Origin: Auricularia sp. M13
Taxonomy: Eukaryota > Basidiomycota > Agaricomycetes > Auriculariales > Auriculariaceae
Direction: 5' to 3'
NCBI GenBank assembly: GCA_037042915.1
Contig: CM073193.1
Span: 3,720,001-3,784,000, forward strand
Length of the DNA: 64,000 nt
A program made the position numbers and the translations under genes. Under the pieces are notes generated by a model that worked only from the letters and a program-made list of their open reading frames with translations, had not been told where the DNA came from and searched no databases. This document shows, piece by piece, positions 11,195-22,044 of the stretch. Each line of letters starts with the position of its first letter. Positions within the stretch are counted from its first letter, which is position 1.

Positions 11195-11638
11195 TGCGAT
11201 GGAGAGATGCGGGAGTGGTGAGTATGTGAGTTGTAGCTTGTCAGTTCGGACGCATGACCCCTTTTAAACGCAACGATGACGTCAGGCGCTCTCGAACTCA
11301 CCGCATCGCACCGATCTCTGCTGCTCAAAGTCTCCAAGTCCAAGTCACAGTGACGTCTCTGCGTCTGTTGCTCCATTCAGTACATAAAACGCCGTGTCAT
11401 CGCGCAGTTCGCTGGAGCTGCACCGACGCCTCTGCTCGAGCGTCCTGCCAGCCCGCCAAGTCAAGTCATGCGGTACCGTCAGGACTGAGGATCACTTGAC
11501 ACGGGTCCCGTCGAGCTCTAGACTCGCGACTCGAGCGCATTAGATAGGTACAACCGCCGCATACAATACATCTGCTCAGCCGGCCACCGAGGATCGAGAC
11601 CCTCTCGACTCCAGCCCAGAAAGCACCAGGACCGTGCG
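11195..11638. other. intergenic: RTC3 promoter and SPC1 3' end
   Basis: 444 bp between two minus-strand genes. Open frames here on both strands look like chance (biased Ser/Arg/Thr content). No repeat or RNA gene is seen. Confidence 0.45.
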
Positions 11639-12020
11639 CTACTGATCCTTCTTCTCCGACTCTTTTGACTTGACCTCCGGCAGCCACACCACCGGATGCT
11701 GGTTGAATATCGGCCACGGAATCGCCAGGCCGACGAGGAGCGCGAGGCTGGTGATTCCAAATATCGAGACGCACACGAACATCGACTGCGTTGCATAGCC
11801 GATAATGAACGCCAGCGCCTGCGAGGAATATCAGCTCCGCGCGGCTGTACGCTCAGAGGAGACGCACAGTGGCCGCGACAGCGACGACGCGGTAAATGAG
11901 CTCGGCCAGCTTCTGGCCCTCGAAATCCTGTGCGCGAATAGTACTTTTAGACGAATGAACGCGTATGGCACACAAGACGCGTACAATCTTCCCCTCGACG
12001 AGCGATGTGAGCGAGTCCAT
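11639..12020 (-). CDS. SPC1: signal peptidase complex subunit Spc1 (SPCS1)
   Basis: Small two-span ER membrane subunit of signal peptidase. Three exons: MDSLTSLVEGKI (start 12020), DFEGQKLAELIYRVVAVAAT, and ALAFIIGYATQSMFVCVSIF followed by GITSLALLVGLAIPWPIFNQ and HPVVWLPEVKSKESEKKDQ. The conserved DFEGQ motif precedes span 1, and the WP-x-(F/Y)-x2-HP-x2-WLP motif follows span 2, exactly as in Spc1. Both introns are GT-AG with about 50-60 nt, and the stop is at 11639-11641. At about 90 residues the length is normal. The lysine-rich C-terminus is cytosolic in this family. Confidence 0.9.
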
Positions 12021-12220
12021 CGTCGCGGTCCGTGTCGACACGTTTACCGGCAAGCACCGGTCGCGCGCTTCGCGAAAACAACGGCAAGACTCAGTATCTT
12101 TCTTATTCTACATCGAGTGCGTCTATGCTACAGATAAATCTATTCCAGTCCGGTGCGGATTTGGAGGGTTGAGAAATAGAATCCAGACTCGCAAGGGGTG
12201 CTAGCGATGGCCTGCGCGCA

Positions 12221-15131
12221 TCATCGGCTTTCAGCCACGACTTTGAGCAGACTGGAACGGTCTACGAACCTGCCATGGGCACACTGAAAGGGAAATGATG
12301 TATCGCTGAGTTCGGAAACGAGCCTGATGCAGCGGTCCAAGTCGAGGCTGTCGTTGAACATAATGCGCCTAAACGATCGTCACACCAGTGTCCAGCCTGA
12401 AAACCACGAACACCCCACCTCTGCAGGCCTTAGAATTGACTAGGTCGACGAGTTGACGCGGGCAATGTTTCAACACGGCATTCCAAGAGGCACCCAGCTG
12501 GCGAGGAGGTGGAATACCGTCGGCTTCCAACGTCGCCAGGTACCCCTTTATGAGGTCTCGCAGTTCGTTATCCTGTACCAGCTGATGGTAATAAGCAAAC
12601 CCGTACAGATTTAGATATCTCTGACCTCGCGCACCTTGTCCGCGACCAATTCGGGCACACTGCGCACCCAAACCTGCACATACCCAGACTGCCCCGCTTC
12701 GCCATCCCCGCCTTCCCAGTCCCGTGCCTCAGGGGTATCGAGTGTGATTCCCCAGCGCGAAAACGCGGCGCGATACTCCTCCTTACGGGCCAGAAGGTCC
12801 GCCTCGCGCAAGGTAAGCAATACGGGCAAACCTCTGGGCCCACCCGCCTCCAAATCGAGCTCGACGGTCTGCAGCTCATGAGCGTCCCCGCAGAGCTGCG
12901 CCAGGAAGCGTTCAACGCGGATGCGCTCGTCCGCCGCGTGCTGGTCAATGAGGACGACTATGTCAGCCATGACGCACGCGACGAACTTGCGGTCGACCTG
13001 GCCCAGCACGCGCGCCGCGCGCAGGTCGTCCCGCGTGAAGGAAATTTCGTTGATAGTGTGGGAATGGGAAGGGGGTAGATGCGGGCAGCATGGCTTGGAG
13101 TTGGACTTCGAACTCCCACCAGCGACTGCAGGTTGTATGGTAGCGATGCCCTGCTCTTTGGGCTGTCGGAAGATCGGTTCTCGGATTTCTGGTAGGCAAG
13201 ACTGTCGTGAAGACCATGCTCTCAATGAATACGCGCCAGACAAACCTCGAAGACATCTTGCATCCATGCTGGCATTCCAGGCTCGTCCACCCCTCTTGCT
13301 CTCTTGCGCAGCGACCGGGTATCGACGATAGACTGAGTACCTCCCGCAGTAGCTGAAGACTCGGCGTCGTCGTCTCGAAGTCGCAAGACAGAGGTTCCTG
13401 TCCGTTTGTCCACGATGTGTACAGCGCCAGTATTCGGGTCCGTCCATTCCATCTCGTCGTCTTCCAATGGCCTCTGAGTACATTATCAGTCGTGTAGCTC
13501 CCCGCGTGCAGGCAATCGGCTCGCACATCTGGGCGTTTCAAGCTCATAACGGGCTTCTTTGGCGTTGTGAAGGGCGAGTGCGGGCGCGAGGCTGTCTCTT
13601 TGCCTCGTCCGTCGATTCGACGTCTCTTACGTGGGGACCCATCGCCGTCTTCGACCTCTTGCCTGCTGATTTTGGCGGCACGGAAACCGTGTCGCTCCAA
13701 AAAGGCCTTTATGGCGCTCGAAAGAAAACTGCAAAGCTTGCCCAGTTCCTGATCATGGCGCGTTAGCGACACATTCCGGCAATACGAGGGCAGTACCTTG
13801 AACTGAAGGTCGACTTGGTCGGGTCCAGACAGTTATCCACGCTGCTCTTTGCGAGGATGATGTCCAACACGTAGACGGGATGTTTCTCCATCTTGCGCGG
13901 CGAGCGTCGTTGATCTACGCAGAGTTGAGGAGCGTGTCACAGTGAAATTGAGCGCGGTCGACGCACTGGGACGCTCTGGAGTATACTTTCCGGATTCTTC
14001 GAACGCCTAAGTGAAGGTGTGGGTGCGTCTGCAACGAGGAGTTGCTGCACGTACGTGTTTGGCAAATGTACTGGCTGCGAACGCAGAGTCGATCGTTCTC
14101 GAAAGGTCGGAGGAGGACACCGGATGGTGGTTAACGTCTGCATTTGTGTGAATCTCGAGCGACGTTGGCTCGGTCATCCACTCACAGAGAAATTGGTGAG
14201 ACTGGAGGGTATGAATGAGCCACATAGGCGGATTCACAAATGGGTACGTACGCGGGAGGGTGCGCCGTCGAGGCTGATGAAACCTTTCAGTCGCATGTTC
14301 TCGGTCCCAACGTTGATCTCGTCGACGTTCTGCGACATTGAACATCCCTGAGCCCACGCTGCCGTTCGACTGACACTCGACCAACCTCAGCCAGAGCCCT
14401 CCCATACAGCCGTCTGAACGTCGCGAGTGTAGACATAGTCTGATAGCACCTTCAGCAGCAGGTTTATGTCATAAAGATAGAGCAGAGACCTTGGGCACGG
14501 TGAAGACCTTTCCACCCGTGCGACTGCTTCCCGCCACGCTCGACGCGTTCTGCAGGGAAAAGCCAGCATGCGGGCAGGAGAGCGCATACATCTCCATCTC
14601 CCTGCGCACAATCTCGAGTGTTTTGGCCGGGGAGGGATGCGACAGTCGTCTGACAGGCAAGTTGTAAAACGCATCGCGCACGCAGACGACAGTGCCGTTC
14701 GGCCCAGAAACGCGGTTACGCAACGCGGGACCGCAGTGCATCTGCTGTCCGCCCTTGGCGATGACGCTCCAGCAGTCCGCGTCCTGCCTAGTGCGCGTCG
14801 AGAGTTCCAGCACGCAGACGTCGGCCACGCTCGCGAGCGCCTCGCCGCGGAACCCGAACGTCTTGGAGCTGGTCTCGGACGGAGAGTAGGTCTTCGAGGT
14901 ATTATAGCGCTGGGCGACGGACGCGAGACAGGCGCGTGGGATGCCGCCCCCGTTGTCGCGCACAGTGCACGACCAGCCATCTGCGTCGAGCGCGACATCC
15001 AGTTGGGTGGCGCCAGCGTCCAGCGAGTTTTGCACGAGCTCGGACACGATTTGCGGAAGGGACACAAGCAGCTGGGTGCTCCGTAGTCTGGAGCGCGTGG
15101 CATCGGGGAGGGCCTCGATGTTGCCCGACAT
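12221..15131 (-). CDS. MLH3: DNA mismatch repair endonuclease Mlh3
   Basis: MutL homologue that pairs with Mlh1; it nicks DNA in meiotic crossover formation and some mismatch repair. The N-terminal GHKL ATPase has SELVQNSLDAGATQLDVALD, VRDNGGGIP and TSSKTFGFRGEALASVADVC, then PNGTVVCVRDAFYNLPVRRL. A variable linker follows. The C-terminal domain carries QVDRKFVACVMADIVVLIDQ and then DQHAADERIRVE, an intact DQHA-x2-E-x4-E metal-binding endonuclease motif. Later exons hold HCPRQLVDLVNSKACRG, AIMFNDSLDLDRCIRLVSEL and PFQCAHGR (the CxHGR motif). The stop is at 12221-12223. Several short introns interrupt it. The presence of both motifs argues for Mlh3 rather than Pms2 or Mlh1, although Pms1-type proteins share the endonuclease motif. 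Confidence 0.83.
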
Positions 15132-15316
15132 GTGGCTGAACGCTTCGAGGCGCGAACGCGCCTTTATTCGAAACTCGAGGCCAAAGAAACGTTAAGGCGT
15201 TCAAATGTGAGAATGGCAGCGCGCAGCGGTCATTGCAGTTCGTCGGACAACTTGCGGTTGAGGGTAAGATAGTAAAATAACAGATACATATCGCGGGACA
15301 AGACATATAAGGCCAA

Positions 15317-15996
15317 TCACTCCTCTGACTGCTCCTCCGGACGTTTTGCGTGCTGGATGACACGCAGAGTCTCTGTGGGTCACACATAAACGAAGGGCGC
15401 CCCGATGCAAATAAGCATATAGCACGCACCGTGGCGGCAGAAAATCTGGCGCTCCCTGGATACGTCGCCGTTTTCGTTCGTGTCGGACTTCTCGCGAATC
15501 TCGACGTTGGCTTCAACATAGACAAGGGTGCCCTTGCGGAGGGTTTTGATGTAGTTGTTGGCGCCGTCCTGGAAGGAGAATATCCTGAAGAACGACGACG
15601 TTGGCTCCGCGCGGCCTGCATGGAGCTCAGTGGCGACTAAAAAAAAGTGTTCAATGCATGGTGCTTACTACCGTCGGGACCCGGGGGTGGGGGCGGGTAG
15701 CTGTTGGTTGCGACGGTATATCTGAACGGTGCCGTTGGAGCACGGCAAAAACAGCGATAACGAGACATACGCCAGATATTCCTTTTCGCTCTTGGTGACG
15801 CGCACCTCCGGCTCAGCCGCGAGACGGCCGAGGAGTGTGAGCTTGGACACGCTGTAGGCGCGGCTGGGTACGGCCGGCGCGAAGGCCTGGATGTATGCGC
15901 CAGGCATTCGTCAGTCTCGCGCGCCGCAAGCACAGACGGGCACATGGGACGCACGCGGGGGGCAGCGCGGAGGAGTCCAGTCGAGAGGCGGTTCAT
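15317..15996 (-). CDS. RIM1: mitochondrial single-stranded DNA-binding protein (Rim1)
   Basis: OB-fold protein that coats single-stranded mitochondrial DNA during replication. Start ATG at 15996 gives MNRLSTGLLRAAPR, a basic presequence, spliced to AFAPAVPSRAYSVSKLTLLG and RLAAEPEVRVTKSEKEYLA. A GTATGT donor leads to YTVATNSYPPPPPGPD, then VATELHAGRAEPTSSFFRIF and NYIKTLRKGTLVYVEANVEI, the core of the SSB fold (KG-x-LVYVE). The tail is NENGDVSRERQIFCRHE then TLRVIQHAKRPEEQSEE, stop at 15317-15319. All four introns have canonical ends. The start chosen restores a mitochondrial targeting signal, and starts at 15907 or later would lose it. Confidence 0.87.
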
Positions 15997-16090
15997 GTCT
16001 GTAGCTGCACGCGTCCGGCGGGGAAAAAAGCAGGGAGCAGCGGGCCTCGAATTCGCCACTTATCTCATCTCGCCTCGCGATCCCTGCATC
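15997..16090. promoter_or_regulatory. 94-bp divergent promoter RIM1/HBS1
   Basis: Only 94 bp lie between the RIM1 ATG (15996) and the HBS1 ATG (16091). Two A-rich tracts near 16023-16030 are the only visible feature. Confidence 0.45.
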
Positions 16091-19000
16091 ATGTCCAGAC
16101 ATCGCTTCGTGCGCAACATGGCCCTCGAAGGCGCGTGGTTGCGATGAACAGCGTGCATATACGGGGGGCTGAGCGGCATACAGGGCAGCTGGACGACGAG
16201 ACGCTCTCCGACGGTGGCGAGGACGACATGACTCCGGAGCAGCATCTCGAGCTCGCCACCGCCGCGAGCAAAGTCCGCGACGTTCTCGGCCCCGAGGCCG
16301 ACTCTGGCTTCACCGACGAGCAGATAAGCGACACCGTCTGGAACTGCTACTTCGACGTCGAGGCCAGCATCGATGCCCTGCTGAGTATGTCGTCACTCCC
16401 CGCCCACATTGATCTTCCAACCGCGTCCCGCAGAGGACAAGGCGCGCATGGAGGCCGCAAAGGAACGCAAAGGTGAGATGACTTCGCTGACCCCTGGCCG
16501 CCTCCACCCGTCCCATTGTGTCCCGGCGAGCCTTCATTGCGTTCGCGTATGCACCGGTGTTCACGCCCATCTATCGCCATCTCAGACTCAGCGCCCGCGG
16601 TGCCGCCTCCAGCACCCCCTGTCTCGGCTCTCCAGCGTCTCTCCCTGGCACACATGCAGTCCAAATCGCAGCAGCCAAAGCCCAGTCTAGCATCCCTCGC
16701 TGCGAGCGCACAGAAACCTCCTTCCAAACTCGCAGCTCTCGCCAAATCCTCTGCCCCGGTGTCTTCTCCTGTGCAGTCGTCGCCAAAACCGAGTCTGGCA
16801 GCATTGGCACAGGCAAAGTCTGATGCGCAGAAATCAAACCTTGCATCGAGGGCCTCTCCCACAGCGTCGCCGGCGCCGTCATCCAAACTTGCTGCAATAG
16901 CTGCTCAGCACCGCGCAAATCAGAGCTCTTCTACTTCATCTTCGATCTCAGCGACGCCTAGAGCGCCTGCTTCTTCCACGCCCCCTCTGTCAAAATTGGC
17001 TGCCCGCGCTGCTGCGGTGTCAACCTCGCCGTCTACGCCCCGCGCTGCAGTGCCGTCCAAACTTGCTGCCAAAGTCCAGAGCATGCGGGCCGCGCAAACG
17101 TCCGTCCCAGAACCGGAGCCGGAGCTCCTCCCAGACGCGTCTACTATGCTGCTTTTCAACCCCGTTCGCACCGTCTCCGCGAAACCGTCTTCCTTCGGCA
17201 GTATTCTCTCCGTCCCAAAGTCCCGTGCGCCCATGCTGCCCAGCTCGAACTCGGCGGTCGCTCGGCCTGCTTTCGCTTTCAACGTGCCGAGTCCAGACGA
17301 TGTTGTGATGGAGGCTCGCCGGGGGACGTCGCTCGCCCCGCTCGTCCCCTCCACCTCGCTCCGGCCCAAAAAATGAGATGTCGTACTGACGCTGTCGGGC
17401 AGCCGCGCAGCAGAGGGAAAAGGCCGCTAAAGCCGCTGCGCAACAATCGCAACCGCAGCCCAAGACGCCAAAGAAGAAGGGCGGCACGAGCGCCCCGGGA
17501 ACTGCGACCCCGCGCGCAGCGGCAGGGGCGAGAACGCAGCAAGATCTGGATATTTCTGGCCTGAAACTGAACGAGGACGAACCTGAGCCGGTCTATGAGG
17601 AGAAGGACTTGCCACCTGCGGCTCTTGCGCGGGAGAAGTTGCTTGAGGAGGTGAAGAAGGCGTACGAGGGCGAGAATGGAATCAAGGCGCTCAGCATCGT
17701 CGTCGTAGGTTCGTCGCGTGCCGAGGAGTGGCGGGCGAATGTCTGATTGGGACACAGGACACGTCGATGCCGGCAAATCTACGCTCATGGGACGTCTGCT
17801 GTACGAGCTGGGCAAAGTGGACGAGCGGAAGCGCGTGCAGAATGAGCGCGCCTCTGCTAAAGCTGGCAAGAGCAGTTTCAGCTGGGCGTGGGAGATGGAT
17901 GGCACCACCGAGGAGCGGGAGAGGTCAGTATTCCAGAAGGTATGCGAATGTGTCACTGAAACATGTGTAGGGGCGTGACGATGGATATTGCTCAGCAGAC
18001 ACTTGTCACACCATCCAGAAGAATCACCATTCTCGACGCGCCTGGCCACAAGGATTTTATTCCCAACATGATATCTGGAGCAACACAAGCCGACGCTGCT
18101 CTCCTCGTCGTCGACAGCTCGACGGGCGAATTTGAGAGTGGGTTTGTGCGCGGTGGGCAAACGCGTGAACACATGCTGCTTGTCCGTAGCCTTGGGGTCA
18201 GCCAGGTTGTAGTAGCTATCAACAAGCTCGACATGGTTCGTTCTTAGCCATGAAACGCGTATCCGTTCGTTTACGAACTATCAAAATCGCAGGTCGAATG
18301 GTCTGTAGACCGGTACGAAGAGATCTGCGGAGAGCTCAAGACGTTCCTCGGACAAGCTGGTTTTTCCCCATCTCGGACAAAATTTGTGCCCGTCTGCGCA
18401 TACGGAGGTGTCAACCTCGTCAACCGCGACGGCGAGGAATCACGGCTGTTGAATGCATGGTATTCTGGGCCCACATTGGTTGATTGCTTAGGTGCGCCGT
18501 TTGCCTCTTAATGGACTTTTCAGCTCATTGAGCAACCATTAGACAAGCTTGACCCTCCTCAACGCAACATCGACGGCCCATTGCGAATCCCGCTCTCGAA
18601 CGTGTTCAGGGACAGACCAACCTATCACACGGTGTCGGTGTCTCTGGCAGGATCGTAAGCGGCGTTGTCCAAGTTGGCGAGCGACTGCGCGTTGTGCCTG
18701 GAGATGAAACTGCATTGTCCGCCGTATGTACCGCTCGCCCACCATATATCCAGAGGTTCTGAGTCAATTTATGGCCAACAGTAATCGAACACGAAGAAGA
18801 CAGCGTCCCATGGGCTGCGGCTGGTGCCAACGTCACCCTGTATCTGGCCGCTATCGACCCAATACATCTGAGCATCGGCTCGGTGCTCTGTTTAACCCAC
18901 GAGCCCATTCGACTTGCCAGCAATTTCGAGGCCAAGATCATGGTATTCGACATTCAGAAGCCGATCATTGTCGGTGCAACGGTATGCGCACGGATTTTAC

Positions 19001-19421
19001 TACCAGAACCTTGCCTTCTGATTCCCTCATAGGTAGAACTGTTCTGCCACGCGAGAGAGGCATCTGCTACCATATCCAAGCTCGTTTCAACGCTGGACCG
19101 GTCTTCGGGCAAAGTCATCAAGCAGAATCCAAGGTCGGAATTGCGAATAAGGGCCCTTGTCTGCTATTGACGTGCCTTCCAGAGTTCTTCAAAAGAATAC
19201 AGCCGCCATGGTACAGATAACACTCAGATCTGCAACTCTCTCTGGCTCCGTGGCGGCGGCGTCCTCTCTGCCAATTGAACCTGCGGACGTCAACAAGGAC
19301 ATGAGTCGCATCTTGATCAGAAGCGAAGGCGACACTATTGCAGCTGGTGAGTGAACCTGTCGTATGTTTCATCGGCTTCTTATTGAGTTCGTTGCAAGGC
19401 ATGGTGACCAGAATCCTTTAG
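16091..19421 (+). CDS. HBS1: ribosome-rescue GTPase Hbs1
   Basis: EF1A-like translational GTPase that, with Dom34/Pelota, splits stalled ribosomes (no-go and nonstop decay). MSRHRFVRN at 16091 and [18 protein letters not shown] followed by a [18 protein letters not shown] stretch form the HBS1 N domain. A long Ala/Ser/Pro linker contains repeated SKLAA-type motifs and ends in [14 protein letters not shown], which is conserved before the G domain. G motifs: [36 protein letters not shown] and INKLDM. The beta-barrels follow, ending [19 protein letters not shown] and, after a last intron, AAGMVTRIL, stop 19419-19421. The first intron's borders are not resolved. Reading through the intron at about 17344-17410 meets a stop at 17374-17376 (see findings). 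Confidence 0.85.
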
Positions 19422-19748
19422 AGCGGCCATTCGCTCGTTGTACGAATTTTGTATCGAGACACACTAAGCAACATATACAAATTGTAGCAGGACGAACAAG
19501 TCATTCGAATGCTCCGAAATGTGCGACAGTTCACCTAATGTACTACATACAAATCGGAACAGAGTGGTGTCGAACCGCACAACAGCAGAAGTACAATAGC
19601 ACACGATAGCAAGACAGCGATAGTCCTCCGTTCTCACAGAGATAGAAGACCACAGTCATTGGGGAAGATACCCAAGAAGTCATGAGCGAACGGCCAAGAA
19701 TTTGAATCACAATGATCAGTGGTCATGGGTGCGCAAAATTCGAGGCCA
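19422..19748. other. convergent intergenic HBS1/RAP1
   Basis: 327 bp between the two stop codons. It is A/T-richer than coding DNA, consistent with 3' untranslated sequence and poly(A) signals. No gene is seen. Confidence 0.5.
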
Positions 19749-21751
19749 CTAGTGGGGAAGACCATACAGCTCCAGGACTGCATCTGCAGCACTCCGCATT
19801 TCGCTGAAGATACGATTTGTCTTGGCTAAGTCGTTGATGCGGTCGTAGACCTCCACGACATCTTGCAGATAAAATCGATGTTTCTGAGCGATGGCTGCCA
19901 ACTTGGCGTCGATATCTTCTAGATCCTCGCTGAGGTGCGAGGGACCAGCGATGGGTTCCCGGGAGTTCCGTTGACCACTAACAATCGCGTTGTGTGCTGC
20001 CAGTAGCTGCTGTGTCTCGCCGACAGCGTCGCTCTGGGTTGCGTCAGATGTATCTTGCGTCTGTGTCAAATCCTCGTTGCCGCCAGGAGGGCGAGCAATA
20101 GCGTCTACCGCGTTCGCTTCAGCCTCTGATGCCGAGTCTTCGGTCACCGAATCATCAGCATTTGGTCCAGCTTGCGGCGAAGGCAGGCGCGCGGTGTTGG
20201 GGGCTGCTGAAGGGGCAGAATTTCTAGAATAATGATCAACAAACACGACAGAAGGTACGCATGCAACTCACAATGCTAGTTCCTGCTCATCGCGCCGGAC
20301 CTTCTTCACACGCGATGAATAATCAACTTCAGCCTCGGCGGCGTTACGCTTGTGCCCACGCTTTGCCCAGTCTGGACGATCATCTTCAGGTGCAACGCGT
20401 ACATCCCATTGGCTTCCCCAACTATCACGGCTTGCTGACCGTTTCAAAGGACGTCGAGAGGGGGAAGACGTGAGAACGGAGGATTTAGAACGAGCCGCAT
20501 TCGCCACAGGAGCAGCGGCTGGACCAGGATCAGAAGGGGCAGGCTCATGTTGCGCTGCGTTGGGCGGGAAACCGTGATCGGACTCTGGCTCAGCATCTGG
20601 GGCGGTATCCTTTTCTGCATTTGAAGCTTCATCCGGTGTAGCATGTCTGTGCCTGCGAAGCCTTTTCTTACGGACCCGTTTAGGCTTTTCTTGGGCGTCC
20701 TCGTGTGTAGACGGCAGTGAGTCGTGTTCTTCGCGATAGTCGTCGATACGTATATCGAAGGAGTCCCGATTCTTGATGTAGCGTTCGCGCCACGAGGCCC
20801 ATGGATGACGACCTGCCCAAGGGTATTTATCAAGCTGTCGACGAGATTAGCTCAGAGCAGCTGGAGTTCGACTATTATTTTGGCCTACATCTTCGCAAAG
20901 GTCTTTGTACAACTTGTTGCCTGAGCGGCCGGGTTTCGTCTTGTCGGGGTGCATGCGAGCGAGATAGGCGACGAGGTTATAGTCATCCGCGGGTGTGTAT
21001 TCATGTCGACCGCTGCAATTCGGTGAGCATGCATGACAGGGAGTGAGTTATGGTGGATATATTCACCTGCCGTTGGCTTTTCGACTCTTGGTGGTTAATG
21101 GTGAAAACCTGCATTTGCCACTGTTCGCGCAATGTTTAACCCAACTGAGCGCTTCGACGCGGACCGGAGGCTGTCTGCCAGCATACTCCAAGCGCACTTC
21201 TGCTCTTGTGTCCTCATCATCATCCACAATAATAACCTCAGCGTTTGCGGCAGAAGATGTAGGATCGCCACCTGAGTGCTGAATGCATATGAGAGAATGG
21301 ACAATGAGAGTGAGATAGGTGGCAAACCCAGATTCGCTCATAAGCCCTGTCGCGCGCCGACTGGTCCTGAATGGAGCCGTGCAGGTGCATCAAGAGTGGT
21401 ACGTGATGGTGCGCGAAGATAGGTGGCAGTATGCCCTGATGCTGTATGCACGCGCGGACGAAGGTCGTTGGCACAACGCGCCGGTCGGGCTTGTCCGCCG
21501 TGCGCCAGCGCGTGACTAGCCGCTGACCGCCATGCGAGCGTGGGTCGATGAGCACAAAGCCTTGCAGTGGAACCTTCTCCGTCACGCGCCCTCCGTTGGT
21601 CTGGAACCGTCAGTTTACGCTGCCAGCGATTCGCGACTCGAGCGCTCACGATAATATCACGGTTCAACTCCTCTTTAATCGCGTCGCTGAGCTCTGCTTG
21701 AAGGAAGAACTTGACTTGCTCGCCGGCGTCGGTCACAAACAAGCCCTGCAT
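19749..21751 (-). CDS. RAP1: Rap1-like telomere protein (BRCT + Myb)
   Basis: Shelterin-type protein. The start MQGLFVTDAGEQVKFFLQAE (21751) opens a BRCT domain that continues after an intron with VPLQGFVLIDPRSHGGQRLV, and later PPVRVEALSWVKHCANSGKC. Next comes a Myb/SANT-like domain: EYTPADDYNLVAYLARMHPD, PGRSGNKLYKDLCEDVG, and RHPWASWRERYIKNRDSFDI, closely matching the Rap1 Myb pattern. The rest is charged and low in complexity, with NLS-like runs (RVRKKRLRRHRHATP, RVKKVRRDE). The C-terminus is a helical segment (AKLAAIAQKHRFYLQDVVEV ... AADAVLELYGLPH) that could serve as the protein-interaction (RCT-like) end. Introns are short. In fission yeast Rap1 is recruited by Taz1 rather than binding DNA itself; which mode applies here is unknown. 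Confidence 0.78.
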
Positions 21752-22044
21752 ATGGACAGTCAGTGCGTGAGCGACGCGGAATTAGCGGGTCCAAACGCGC
21801 CTTAGCCTTCGCGTCGTCGTCGCACAACGGAGCCTGGGGCTGATTTTGTGCCTGCGGCCGCATATAGGATGCGCCTTGGGTGAGACGGGGGGTTGTGGCA
21901 AGGATAGACGACTTTGTCGTGGTGCAGGGCTGAATCCAAGCTTCAGACGCGCACGCGAGTTGCCGACGCCTCGGGGCGGGATCAATTTCCTTGAGCCAGA
22001 GCTCGGCGGCCAAACACGAACACACACGCAAGCTTCCATCAGCC
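21752..22044. promoter_or_regulatory. 293-bp divergent promoter RAP1/NOT3
   Basis: Shared upstream region between start codons at 21751 (minus) and 22045 (plus). No clear core motif is seen. Confidence 0.4.

Noticed and set aside
16920-17369. Minus-strand ORF of about 150 residues
   Set aside because: Shadow of the Ala/Ser/Lys-rich HBS1 linker on the opposite strand.
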